Shown one piece after another: positions 19,601 through 29,178 of a stretch of DNA of 64,000 nucleotides (within the stretch, counting starts at the first letter, position 1; the number at the start of each line of letters is the position of its first letter). The stretch is from Thermoplasmatota archaeon. Lineage in GTDB: Archaea > Thermoplasmatota > JAKEGO01. The position numbers and the translations under genes were made by a program. Under the pieces are notes generated by a model. That model was not told the DNA's origin, ran no database searches, and saw nothing but the letters and a program-made list of their open reading frames with translations. Location: NCBI GenBank assembly GCA_028279595.1, contig JANQNK010000003.1, forward strand, positions 240,568 to 304,567, in the 5' to 3' direction.

Positions 19601-22600
19601 TGACCTCCAATGATGTCTATGCACGTACCTTCACGATGCACAGCTCCGATTTCACGTTCAACGACCTGATAATCAACACATCCACAAGGATGACCCAGAC
19701 CAGTTACAGCAGTCATCCCATCCACGTGACGGGGGACCTGTGGATCAACAATACCGACAACTACGACGAGTTCAACATCACCAAGGGTTTGGTGGTGGAC
19801 GGCGACATCAACATCCGGATCGGATCATTGGTCCTCAGCAATGGCGCCGAGGTTACCGTGGGCGGCGACGTGGAGCAGCTCCCCGCCAGGTGGAACGGAT
19901 GGTTGCGTATATACAACGGTTCGATGGATATCGGCGGTTACTATCACTGCGACGGATGGGGTGTCGACGTGTCCTACCATGGCGGTTCGATGGACATCAC
20001 TGGCCCTCTATGGATCGACTCTCAGCTCCCGCCTGCTGGACCTGGATTCTATGTTGGACAGAAACCGGGGTACTCGTTCGATCTGACGGCGGAGTTCATC
20101 CGGATCAATGCTACCGGATACATGAACCTGTCCTCTGACAACACGAGGATAGTAAGTCAGGCAGATCTGATCAACCATGGTTCCCTCCGTTCATGGGGCG
20201 ATGCGATGCCGGATATCGTGACATACGATGACATAGAGGGATCGGGGACCTTCAATCTCGGGCACAGTTCGATATGGTACGAGGGCGACAACGCGTTCCA
20301 GGACGTCCGCGACCTTCCCTACTGGAACCTGGTGATCAACAAGACTTCGGGAGTGGCGCGATCACAGTCCGACATCTCCGTCGAGTCCTGCCTGTTCATC
20401 ATGAACGGGACCTACGACATGAACGGCTACAAGCTCTGGGTGAACAGCAGCGGGAACAGCTTCATATGGAACGGGACGCACTACAGCGGTTTCGTCAACT
20501 ATGGAGGCATCCTGTTCTACCAGACCTCCGACGAGGAGCTCCACGTGAACGGACCGGTCTCATGGGGACCTGGTGTGAACCAGACCTTCGACATGGGGAC
20601 GATCTACGTCAACGGCTCCTGGGAGTTCATGGCAGGGTCCCAGGTCAACCTCACGGGAACCCACCTCGTCTACTTCTGGGGTCGAAACTGGTTCGGACCG
20701 TATATCTCATGGGCGCCGATCTACTCGAACAGCACGACGAGTTGGTTCAACGACATCACAATCGACAGGGACTTCGGTTTTGGACAGTACACTTCGGAGA
20801 AGTCAACGGAAACCGTCGTCGTCAAAGGTGACATGGACCATGACGGTGGATTGTTCGAGATCTATGCGTCCACGATGTACGTGGTCGGGAATGTCGATAA
20901 CAGGGGCCAGTCGTTCTACGTGGAAGGGACCACGGTCTTTGGGAACGCATCCCTGACGGTCGATGGTGACTTCTACTCACAGTCCGGCTCCTCACTCAAT
21001 GTCTTCGGTAGTGCATCATATGCCTGGTCAAGGATGACCTGCAGCTATCTCTACGTGAACGGCTCACTCAATCTGAAGTCCTACTCATCGGTGCACGCTG
21101 GCGAGAACATCTGGATATCCGGCTCCATCGACTACGACCAAGCGGGCTTCCAGTGGGCCGAGGTGATATCCGACGGGAACATATACGTCAGTTCTCCTGG
21201 CAACGTCGACATGAGCGGTATCGGGAGGTCCCATCTCAACACGACATCGGGATTCATCGTGGTCTACAACGGAGCCACCCTCGACCTGAGGGGCAATGCC
21301 CAGGTGACCGCGTGGACCCATTTCCACCCATACGGGACCGTCATCTGCACCGGATGGTGGCCCGAGATCAATGTCGGCAACGCTTGGTATTCCGATACCT
21401 CCGGCGACTTCAGGCCCGGCTGGAGCCAGGTCACCTTCTTCAAGGCGGGGACGTCATACATCAAGGACACCGAGGACTTCGCAGACATAATCCTCAACAA
21501 GACCTCTGGACTCCTTTACCTCTACGATGGGGACCTGAACTGCACGGACCTGGACATCGAGAGTGGAACCTTCGACCTCAATGGATACAACCTGACGGTC
21601 ACTGACGACCTCACCGTCTGGGGGTCCCTCGAGATGGACCACGACGGATGGATAAACGTGACACACGAGGTCAACTGGATGAACGGGAGCACCGAGGATA
21701 TCACCAACGGAACGATCCAGTGCGACGGCCTGTGGTACATCGAGGACGGAGCCGACATGACCTTCGAGTACCCGGTACACGTCTACCTGAACGCGTCCAC
21801 GGACGTGATCGTGGACGATCCCGACTCGTACTTCGACAACCTCACGTTCAGGCTCATGGGTGGTGGATTGACCGCTTACATCAACGGGACCGAGGCATTG
21901 AACGCCACAAGCGTGCTCAAGATCGATGACAAGGTGACCGTCCGCCTCATCGGAGGGAGCATAGAGGCCACGCAACTCTTGCTCTACTACGCAAGCGAGT
22001 TGAACGTTTCGTCGCCGGATTCGACACTCCACGTTTGGGATTATCTGTACATGGACAGCTTTACCGAACTGATGCTGGACAACGGATCCTACGCGATGGT
22101 CCAGGACTTCTTCCCGGCTCAGGACATCTACGTGATGAACGGATCGAACCTGACCGTGGTCGACGACCTCATCGGCGGCAGGATCCTCTCAAGGGATGGC
22201 GATGTGTACATCGATGATGGTGCTTCGACCTCATTGAACACCAAGGGACGATTCCACAACCTGACGTTCGGCGGGGGAGCCTCGGTCTACGCGAGGATGT
22301 GGATAGGAGGTGACCTGCGGATACTGGGAGGAACTGTCTACCCGCAGGACAATGACGTCGGTATCCTCGGTGATTACTATTGTTCGAAGACGGCTGCATT
22401 CCGGCCGGCGAACGGGAGCAGGTTGGTGTTCAACGGCACAGGGAGACAGTTCATGGAGACCGGCGGTACGGACTCCAACCACGAACTCTGGGACCTGATA
22501 ATCAATCACACGACACTGATAGTCCAGAACGGTTCGCTCTCCGTCAAGAACAACATTACTGTCATGGACCTCTCCATGCTCTGGATAAAAGCGGACAACA

Positions 22601-23811
22601 TGACATTGTACACCGGTGAGGACGGCCTATGGAATGACGGCTCCTTCCTCTTCGAAGGCCCGAAAGGGAAGAACTCGATCGTGTTCTACGCCGGGACCAA
22701 TGTGACGACCGATGGCTACTTCGTCATCACGGGGAACCCGACCTACAGGACGATAGTCAGATCGTCATCTGCGGGCACCCAGTGGAATTTCAACGATTCG
22801 ACCCCCGAGCAGTCCTTGCCATCGTTCGATCGCATCCGGGTCCGGGATTCGGATGCCACCTCCGGAGACACCATCTACGCTGACGGGACGAGCGTCGATG
22901 CTGGCAACAATGACAACTGGGCCTTCGGGAAGCCGCTGACCCTGGACCTGTCGGGACTCGAGGGTCAATACGCGAACCTGACTGTCGAGCAACAGGGCCT
23001 TACGACCTACGTCTACCTTACGGACGGTATCACCGAGTCCTGGGCCGACAGCGGCACGACAGCGACTCTCGTGGAAGAGTACTCCGTTTCATCGACAGAG
23101 AGGTATTACACCGAGGACACCACATCATGGTCGATGTCCGGGAACGTCTCTGCGAGCGTGACCTTCTATAGACAGTGGAAGCCGACGATCACTCTTGACG
23201 GAACCGACGCGAGCCACACAGTGACGGCGTATTACACGGTCCTGGGTGGCAATTCGAGCCAATCGGGCCAGCACACCTCCTGGTCCAGGTGGGTGGACAA
23301 CGGTTCAGCACTGAGCTTCGACGAGTTCGCGACCGGTGATCCCGAAAGGCACACGGGCGAGGATTTCGACATCCCGCCATGGGATCCGTTGACATCCGCT
23401 CTGGTCTACACTCTCGACTACGCCGAGAACGAGGTCCCGGAGCTCCACAACGGGAACATGGACCCCGCTAGCGGGAACCTCTCGACGCTGTTCAACTTCA
23501 CCGTCGAGTACTGGGACTCGAACGATGACGCGCCATTGTTCGTCTACGTCAACATCGACGGCACCAACTACACGATGAACAAGACCGACCGGAGCGACCA
23601 CGACTACACCGACGGTTGCGAGTACCACTACGAGACCTACCTCTCCGGTGGCGACCACGACTACTACTTCATTGCGAACGACACGTATTCGACGAACCAG
23701 ACGGCGATGGAGAGCACTGGAACGGTCATTCCCGAATTCGGTCCGACCGTGGTCATCGTATCGATGATGGCCGTCGGCGTCGCCGTGATCTGGAGGCGTA
23801 GACGCCGGTAG
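16615..23811 (+). CDS. Giant secreted beta-helix surface protein, paralogue 2
   Basis: This 2,398-residue protein has the same plan as its neighbours. The signal peptide (MRMLRAILCLMLVLAVVVVL...AEA) is followed by WTGSTNTAWAQGNNWNPTGVP, long asparagine/glycine/threonine-rich beta-repeats and a C-terminal tail VIPEFG - helix - WRRRRR. Module anchors lie near 18095, 19165, 20245, 21405 and 22190, so it holds three full ~360-residue modules and a short last one, one fewer than paralogue 1. Phrases such as VYWGPDSEATV...GNWTFAAGS repeat and match the paralogues closely. GGGTGAT sits right before the ATG at 16615. About 280 nt separate it from paralogue 1, with its own TATA box, so each giant is probably transcribed alone. 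The molecular ligand is unknown. Confidence 0.85.
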   Translation: MRMLRAILCLMLVLAVVVVLAPMSAEAETKVWTGSTNTAWAQGNNWNPTGVPGSTDVVYIPDVSNDPVVQADATVKMVQINDSAVLTIDGATFNVTNRIIIKSDVADGSLELSNDLNGVNVESIYNYGSILVNSGRTPMVNLSHLYSYSGSTIKSGFSTFTFVGAGNNTAYMDVIDPLYNVIIDAPTATLMMNGTYGLDADGQFRIIDGKLDPTGKEMVVSYLYCYDEIEMETGDWLHVTGDANFYNGSYLHGDNGTLTIDDDLYIGRGSTIELEGSHHFNITEFHWGSNLNLHEDSAQFNDVTIDKGYGHVALNTNMTINGTLTVSRGVFKVIDVDSLSVRYLVVHSNGHVQQSRDSNVTVTEDVSLYSGSRYELGNGTNDWHGGSLAIGRDIDISGRLWLFGRGGEIVLTRHMRIYGSGNLTFYGGNLTTVGPSSGAYTYGGSDTYIHSSNTTITFDTYTHYAGCRWWVNRSASPTIVFKSYIYNAGTVTAYTPGLSTIVAYGNYVASNLDSDIPVRNLVINKTSGHFKPSYGPGTLNISGSLLLIDGELDIRGEEGYNIVVNGSDGIMHEGQMYRGFANIGGELLMETWNDSLEVSGGVYWGPDSEATVDTGWIHCRGNWTFAAGSSINLTGNNTVRFFGGMMGYSYQLWMNSSASSFCNVLHGMGMTSSFVNGTVPMVIDNNLTFTSLNAMFVEDGAELIVWGDANVTSILYVNEGGDVYIHGNLTVAGGPGRLDFGLNSTSDYGGSLHVNGWMSVWNPVNFYMDGGNLTVDGNATIHRTGYIMFKTHGGNMSAGNISINDGGALRIYTTNTTIDTAQLRSYGELNISNSVRPVLRISGRFNWLNGDFRLGRSEVRAVGTSDQRFEDSHPYWGLVIDKPSGNLTFEAPFPIVAQSYIGVAQGTLAVGGYTIQCEGEGSFGTDGYVIGVNRYPGFIMDGGVLDMNHTSGVLEVDRFLRWFDGTANGSSGTIITDASWTVYAGVDADIQCPVVMTSNDVYARTFTMHSSDFTFNDLIINTSTRMTQTSYSSHPIHVTGDLWINNTDNYDEFNITKGLVVDGDINIRIGSLVLSNGAEVTVGGDVEQLPARWNGWLRIYNGSMDIGGYYHCDGWGVDVSYHGGSMDITGPLWIDSQLPPAGPGFYVGQKPGYSFDLTAEFIRINATGYMNLSSDNTRIVSQADLINHGSLRSWGDAMPDIVTYDDIEGSGTFNLGHSSIWYEGDNAFQDVRDLPYWNLVINKTSGVARSQSDISVESCLFIMNGTYDMNGYKLWVNSSGNSFIWNGTHYSGFVNYGGILFYQTSDEELHVNGPVSWGPGVNQTFDMGTIYVNGSWEFMAGSQVNLTGTHLVYFWGRNWFGPYISWAPIYSNSTTSWFNDITIDRDFGFGQYTSEKSTETVVVKGDMDHDGGLFEIYASTMYVVGNVDNRGQSFYVEGTTVFGNASLTVDGDFYSQSGSSLNVFGSASYAWSRMTCSYLYVNGSLNLKSYSSVHAGENIWISGSIDYDQAGFQWAEVISDGNIYVSSPGNVDMSGIGRSHLNTTSGFIVVYNGATLDLRGNAQVTAWTHFHPYGTVICTGWWPEINVGNAWYSDTSGDFRPGWSQVTFFKAGTSYIKDTEDFADIILNKTSGLLYLYDGDLNCTDLDIESGTFDLNGYNLTVTDDLTVWGSLEMDHDGWINVTHEVNWMNGSTEDITNGTIQCDGLWYIEDGADMTFEYPVHVYLNASTDVIVDDPDSYFDNLTFRLMGGGLTAYINGTEALNATSVLKIDDKVTVRLIGGSIEATQLLLYYASELNVSSPDSTLHVWDYLYMDSFTELMLDNGSYAMVQDFFPAQDIYVMNGSNLTVVDDLIGGRILSRDGDVYIDDGASTSLNTKGRFHNLTFGGGASVYARMWIGGDLRILGGTVYPQDNDVGILGDYYCSKTAAFRPANGSRLVFNGTGRQFMETGGTDSNHELWDLIINHTTLIVQNGSLSVKNNITVMDLSMLWIKADNMTLYTGEDGLWNDGSFLFEGPKGKNSIVFYAGTNVTTDGYFVITGNPTYRTIVRSSSAGTQWNFNDSTPEQSLPSFDRIRVRDSDATSGDTIYADGTSVDAGNNDNWAFGKPLTLDLSGLEGQYANLTVEQQGLTTYVYLTDGITESWADSGTTATLVEEYSVSSTERYYTEDTTSWSMSGNVSASVTFYRQWKPTITLDGTDASHTVTAYYTVLGGNSSQSGQHTSWSRWVDNGSALSFDEFATGDPERHTGEDFDIPPWDPLTSALVYTLDYAENEVPELHNGNMDPASGNLSTLFNFTVEYWDSNDDAPLFVYVNIDGTNYTMNKTDRSDHDYTDGCEYHYETYLSGGDHDYYFIANDTYSTNQTAMESTGTVIPEFGPTVVIVSMMAVGVAVIWRRRRR

Positions 23812-23897
23812 ACCAGTACCGATACGGTCAAAATGACCCAGGACCCCGATCCGGAGGAATTACACCTGTCCAGTCATGTCAAGTACTTGCAGTAAGC

Positions 23898-23958
23898 ATA
23901 AATACAGCCAGGTCGATATCTCAAGACGACTGGACCCGGGGCGACTGAACGTGGGTCC
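23898..23958 (+). promoter_or_regulatory. TATA box and leader hairpin for giant 3
   Basis: ATAAATA at 23898-23904 predicts transcription from about 23928. Directly after it GGACCC (23932-23937) pairs perfectly with GGGTCC (23953-23958) across a 15-nt loop. The stem resembles the GGACCCCG/CGGGGTCC stem in the leader of giant 1. A GGGTGAT Shine-Dalgarno follows at 23969-23975. Confidence 0.5.
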
Positions 23959-23978
23959 TGTCATGAATGGGTGATCAG

Positions 23979-26900
23979 ATGCGTGGATGGAGACATTTTG
24001 GATTCGTATTGATAGTGATAGCGGCCCTCACAGTATTGGCCCTGCCAGCGGTCGAGGGCGAGATCAAGGATTGGACCGGCACGACGAACTCGAACTGGGG
24101 GACCGCCTCCAACTGGGACCCCTCCGGGGTTCCGACGTCGTCGGACAACATCTACATCGACGACCAGACGAACGATCCGGTCATTCAGACTGATGCTGTG
24201 GCATATGGCATCTACATAAATGGGTCCGGGATCCTGGACATCGACGGTGCGACCCTGAACGGCAGTTACATACAGGTAGAGGACGGGGGCACGCTCGACC
24301 TGACCAACGACGCGACGATCGTCAACCTTCGTCAGAGCCTTCACCTCTACGGGAAGCTCGATTGCGGAGCTTCCAACACACCCGAGATCAACCTCAGGCG
24401 CATCTACATGACCTCCACGTCATCGACCAGTCCAGGCTGGTCGACGGTTACCTTTGTCGGAGGAAACCCTGGAAGTGTCTTCAACAACGGATACGAGGAG
24501 CTGTGGGACGTTGTGATCGACGAGGACACCGCGGTCAATGTCACCAGTGGAGACCTCATCATATTGAACGACTTCACTATAACCAATGGCTCCTTCGACC
24601 CTAACGGTCATCTCGTGGAGGTCGGGGATAACCTCCGATGCTTCGACAGGATAGTCATGAACGATCTCGACGACAACATATCGATCGATGGCAGGTCATA
24701 CTTCTATTCTGGATCGAACCTCTCCGGCGACGATGGTGTACTCCATCTGAAGGATTGGACTACGTTCGAGATCGGCTCGAAGGCGAACTTCACAGGGAAA
24801 CATATGCTACTGTCCACAGGAGCGGGGGATATATACTACGACATCTGGAGCCCCGATGTCAGGTTCAACAATGTCACGACCAACAAATCGAGCTCCTTCG
24901 TGGCCGTTAGAGGGTACCTGTGGGTCCACGAGACGATCACGGTCGAGTATGGGTATTTCTATGTTCTCTACGGAGGCAATCCTTACAATGTTACGACGAC
25001 CAATCTGACGATCCAGGACAATGGGATCTTCTATCTCTACCAGTGGGCCACTGTGAACGTGACGAACGACATCGACATTCTCGACGGAGGAGAGATCATC
25101 CTCGGTCGGAGCACAACATGGGGCGGGACGTTGAACGCGAACAATGACATCTTTAGCTTCGGGGATATCACCTTCCAGACCGGTGGCGGCAATCTCAACG
25201 TGGGTGATGACCTGTTCATCTACTCAACAGCGAACGTCACCATGCACGCGGGAAATATCACGGGAACGACGGACACCATCCTTTATCTCTATGGCGATCT
25301 CTACATCAATACCAACGATACCACGGTCTACTTCCACAATTGGTACATCTACGGTTCCAGCCAGATGTGGGTGGCAAACCAGGCGACCCCGGAGCTCCAG
25401 TGGTCCGGCATGATCTACGAGCAGGGATCGCCGAACGTGTGGCATCCCGGTCACAGCACGTTCATGGCGGTCGGTGTCAACTTCCCTGCTATCGACGCGA
25501 GGTTCTCATATTACGGTGTCGGCGTCAATCTGACGTCCGGCTTCATGGCACCGGGATACGACGATATCCTGTACATCGATAGCCATCTGGTCATCATCAA
25601 CGGTGCGTTCCGGATGAATGATAGGACAGTTCGTATCAACGGGTCCGGGTCCTACATGTACGATGGCATGGAATACACGGGATTCGCGAACATCGGCGGC
25701 GAGCTGACCATGGAGAGCGACGACGAGTACCTGATGTCATATGGTCACGGCGGCGTCTACTGGGGCCCTGACAGCACCTCGGACGTCGATGCCGGTTCCA
25801 TCAACTGCTCCGGCGATTGGGTGTTCGCAGCGGGTTCGGACGCAAACCTCAGGGGTACGAACATGGTAAGACAGCAGGACCTCGGGGTCGAGTCCACCTA
25901 TTGGATCAACTCCTCGGACAGCAGCTTCCAGAACGTCACCATCAATTCGATATTCGCCGCCTCGCATCTGAACGGGACGGAGACCATGGTGGTCAAGGGC
26001 GATCTCACGATAAACGGACTTACCGCCTTCGTGGTCGACGGCAACGATCTCGAGGTCCAGGGTGACCTCAACGGGACCGGCGGGAATCTGTGGGTCCTCG
26101 GAACTGACAATTCGGTCGAGGTCCAGGGGGATGCGTACATGATGGGTAGTTCCCTGAACCTGGGTCAGGCCTCCTCCTCGAGCGAGGGTGGGACCGTCGA
26201 GATCGATGGATATCTCTCGATCGACGAGGGTCTCAACTTCGAGGAGGGAGAGGGCGAGGTCACAGTAGGCGAGACACTGTTCGTATCATCGACCGGGGTC
26301 GTCTCCTTCGATGGTACGAAAGGGACGCTCACAGCAGGGAGCATGATCTTGAACAGTTCGAGCGACGTCAACCTCACCGGTTCAGGTGAATACGTGATCA
26401 ACGTCCTGGGCGACCTGAGGATAAACGGAGTCCTCAACATGACCAACGATAACGCAATCCTGAGGGTCGGCGGTGACCTGATCCTCCCCGATGGCCATCT
26501 GGACTGCGGCCCCAAGTACGAGCCCGAGATATTCATTGGCGGCGACTTCGACTGGCTGTTCGGAGGTCTTAACTTCACCGCGGGTCACAGCACCGTGTTC
26601 ATCGATGGATCCGGCGACCAGAAGATTGACAACGACTTCCGCTTCTACGGTCTGGTCGTGAACAAGACCGGCGGTGAGATGTACTTCGAATGGAGCCATC
26701 CCGGCGATCGGGACATCCCGAAGTTCGAGTCCTTCTTCTTCATCGAGGCGGGCACCTTCAACATGAGGAACACGAGCATCAGGGTCTGCGGCAACGGGTC
26801 CGGTTACCAGGGAGTCGCACTCTACACCGGGTTCGTGAACCTGGGCGGCCACTTCGTAATGCAGAATGGATCGTCCACCCTAGAGGCTTTCGAGGACATC

Positions 26901-29081
26901 CTCTGGGGTTCCACTGCGACCGGGAACGTGACCAACGGGACAATCGTCGCCCATGACAACTGGATCGTCCAGGGCAACGGATACATGGAGCTCGGCGGCG
27001 ACAATCTGGTCTTCCACAAGGGTGGCGATACTTCCCTGTTCAATTTCGTCGGCGAAGCCATCTTCAACAACTTCACGATGCGGAAGTGGTCGGACAACTA
27101 CGAGACCTTGATCGTCGGTGAGGGCGGGATGAACGTCACGAATCTACTGAACATCTATGGCGATTCCAACATGGAGGTCAGATCGAAGCTGGAAGCTACC
27201 TACATCGACCTGTATGGTAACTCCCTCCTCAACATGTCTTTCAACGTCAGCGAGCTGCGCGTCTGGGAGACGATCGAAACGAGCTCGGGTGCGGAGGTCC
27301 GCGTGGGAGACAACGCATATGCGATGACCCGGAACATCACTGGAAGCGGGGACATATACCTTGGAACGAACACGAACCTGACGCTACGTCAGAACATGTG
27401 GATGAATCCGACCACAACACTGTATCCCGGAATGTCCACTGTCTATTTCGGAGGCAAGAACACCACACAGGTACGACTATACAACGGTGGCTTCTACAAT
27501 GTGATCGTCGCCAAATACCGGATCGGGAACAGGGCCGTCCTCATGTATACTGCTTCGGATTACTACATCGACGGGAACCTGACCCTGAGGAACGGTACCT
27601 TCTACTCAAATGGACGGATCTTCCACCTTAAGGGCAACTTTGATAACAACGGATGGTGCAGGTTCGATCCATCCCCGAGCGGATACTTCGTCTTCGACGG
27701 TGGTGGTACTCAGTACATCCAGACGGGCGGGGACTTCGGTAATGTCGGATTCGAGGACCTGAGGGTGGAGTCGTCGACCCAGGTTATCGTCCAGAACTAC
27801 TCGATGAGGATCGATGGAATACTCCTGATAGAGGGCGGTTCGGCGTACCAGTTCAAGTCAGAGGATGGTACGCTCACTCTAGGAGACCGCGGAATGTTCA
27901 ATGATGGAACGTTCCATGTATGGCCCTCCTCCGGTAAGGGAAAGTTCGTCGTGACGGCCGGAACGACCGTGACGAACAATGCGACGATGTACCTCGTGGG
28001 AAACACCGAACAAGCGCCACTTCGCATCAGGTCCTCCTCGGACGGGACTCAATGGAACCTCGAGGACAACACCGCATCAGATCAACAACCTCACGTTCAG
28101 CGTGCCCTTGTCAAGGATTCCGACGCCAGCGGCGGGAACACAATCTATACATGGATGTACTGCGTGGACCAGGGCAATAACGAAAACTGGGTGTTCTCCC
28201 ATCCGTTGACGATATACATCACCGGGCTCGAGGGACACGACGTCAATCTCACCTGGACCCAGAGGAACTCCACCGGTTCGGCACCGATTTCCTTTTCGGT
28301 CCTCGTGTTCTCGGACAACGACACCACCGCATCTATCGAGGACCTCTATACTGTATCATCCACCGAACGGTACTACACCGAGGATACGACGTCATGGGAC
28401 GTGACTGATAACACGACCGTCTATGTCAACTTCTACAGACAGTGGAAACCGACGATCACCCTTGATGGCACCGATGCATCTCACACCGTATCCGCATACT
28501 ACACGGCTCTCGGTGGGAACACCAGCCAGAGCGGACAGCACACGTCCTGGTCGAGGTGGTGCGACAACGGTTCCAGACTATCGTTCAGCAAGGACGCCAC
28601 CGGATCTCCGCCGAGCCACACCAGCGAGGACTTCACAAGGGACCCATGGGACCCGCTAACGTCGGCACTCGTGAAGACCGTCTACTACGAAGGGAACGTC
28701 AAACCGGAGCTGAAGAACGGCACCATGGACCCGTCCGGCGGCAACCTGACGACGGTATTCAACTTCACCGTGGAGTATTGGGATGACAACAACGATATCC
28801 CGCTGTTCGTCTACGTGAACATAGACGGCACGAACTACTCGATGGAGAAGGTCCAGAAGGGCGACCACGATTACACCGACGGTTGCGAATACTACTACGA
28901 GACCAAGCTGTCCGGCGGCGACCACGACTACTACTTCATCTGCAACGACTCTTACGAGACGACCCAGACCTCGTCCGAATCCACGGGCACGATAGTTCCG
29001 GAGTTCGGGATGCTGACGGTATTGATCTCGGTCATGATGGTCGGCGTCGCTGTCATGTGGAGGCGCCGTAGAAGACATTGA
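23979..29081 (+). CDS. Giant secreted beta-helix surface protein, paralogue 3
   Basis: About 1,700 residues. I start at the ATG at 23979 because GGGTGAT is 3 nt upstream and the protein then opens MRGWRHFGFVLIVIAALTVL..., a signal peptide; the ATG at 23967 lies in front of that site. The N-terminal motif is WTGTTNSNWGTASNWDPSGVP. Module anchors are near 25430, 26560 and 27410, giving one full module and a short last one, which explains why it is the smallest of the three. The C-terminal stalk (TEDTTSW...YRQWKPTITLDGTDASHTV) and the IVPEFG - helix - WRRRRRH tail match the other two giants. The body is again beta-strand repeats with many N-x-S/T sequons. It is expected on the outer face of the membrane. 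Confidence 0.85.
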   Translation: MRGWRHFGFVLIVIAALTVLALPAVEGEIKDWTGTTNSNWGTASNWDPSGVPTSSDNIYIDDQTNDPVIQTDAVAYGIYINGSGILDIDGATLNGSYIQVEDGGTLDLTNDATIVNLRQSLHLYGKLDCGASNTPEINLRRIYMTSTSSTSPGWSTVTFVGGNPGSVFNNGYEELWDVVIDEDTAVNVTSGDLIILNDFTITNGSFDPNGHLVEVGDNLRCFDRIVMNDLDDNISIDGRSYFYSGSNLSGDDGVLHLKDWTTFEIGSKANFTGKHMLLSTGAGDIYYDIWSPDVRFNNVTTNKSSSFVAVRGYLWVHETITVEYGYFYVLYGGNPYNVTTTNLTIQDNGIFYLYQWATVNVTNDIDILDGGEIILGRSTTWGGTLNANNDIFSFGDITFQTGGGNLNVGDDLFIYSTANVTMHAGNITGTTDTILYLYGDLYINTNDTTVYFHNWYIYGSSQMWVANQATPELQWSGMIYEQGSPNVWHPGHSTFMAVGVNFPAIDARFSYYGVGVNLTSGFMAPGYDDILYIDSHLVIINGAFRMNDRTVRINGSGSYMYDGMEYTGFANIGGELTMESDDEYLMSYGHGGVYWGPDSTSDVDAGSINCSGDWVFAAGSDANLRGTNMVRQQDLGVESTYWINSSDSSFQNVTINSIFAASHLNGTETMVVKGDLTINGLTAFVVDGNDLEVQGDLNGTGGNLWVLGTDNSVEVQGDAYMMGSSLNLGQASSSSEGGTVEIDGYLSIDEGLNFEEGEGEVTVGETLFVSSTGVVSFDGTKGTLTAGSMILNSSSDVNLTGSGEYVINVLGDLRINGVLNMTNDNAILRVGGDLILPDGHLDCGPKYEPEIFIGGDFDWLFGGLNFTAGHSTVFIDGSGDQKIDNDFRFYGLVVNKTGGEMYFEWSHPGDRDIPKFESFFFIEAGTFNMRNTSIRVCGNGSGYQGVALYTGFVNLGGHFVMQNGSSTLEAFEDILWGSTATGNVTNGTIVAHDNWIVQGNGYMELGGDNLVFHKGGDTSLFNFVGEAIFNNFTMRKWSDNYETLIVGEGGMNVTNLLNIYGDSNMEVRSKLEATYIDLYGNSLLNMSFNVSELRVWETIETSSGAEVRVGDNAYAMTRNITGSGDIYLGTNTNLTLRQNMWMNPTTTLYPGMSTVYFGGKNTTQVRLYNGGFYNVIVAKYRIGNRAVLMYTASDYYIDGNLTLRNGTFYSNGRIFHLKGNFDNNGWCRFDPSPSGYFVFDGGGTQYIQTGGDFGNVGFEDLRVESSTQVIVQNYSMRIDGILLIEGGSAYQFKSEDGTLTLGDRGMFNDGTFHVWPSSGKGKFVVTAGTTVTNNATMYLVGNTEQAPLRIRSSSDGTQWNLEDNTASDQQPHVQRALVKDSDASGGNTIYTWMYCVDQGNNENWVFSHPLTIYITGLEGHDVNLTWTQRNSTGSAPISFSVLVFSDNDTTASIEDLYTVSSTERYYTEDTTSWDVTDNTTVYVNFYRQWKPTITLDGTDASHTVSAYYTALGGNTSQSGQHTSWSRWCDNGSRLSFSKDATGSPPSHTSEDFTRDPWDPLTSALVKTVYYEGNVKPELKNGTMDPSGGNLTTVFNFTVEYWDDNNDIPLFVYVNIDGTNYSMEKVQKGDHDYTDGCEYYYETKLSGGDHDYYFICNDSYETTQTSSESTGTIVPEFGMLTVLISVMMVGVAVMWRRRRRH

Positions 29082-29178
29082 TTTCCGACCGATCAGCGTC
29101 CGTGATCATACGTACGAGCTGCACATTTCAGTGGACACCATTATTAACGCTAATCACACTCACCGTATTGGTGTTAGA

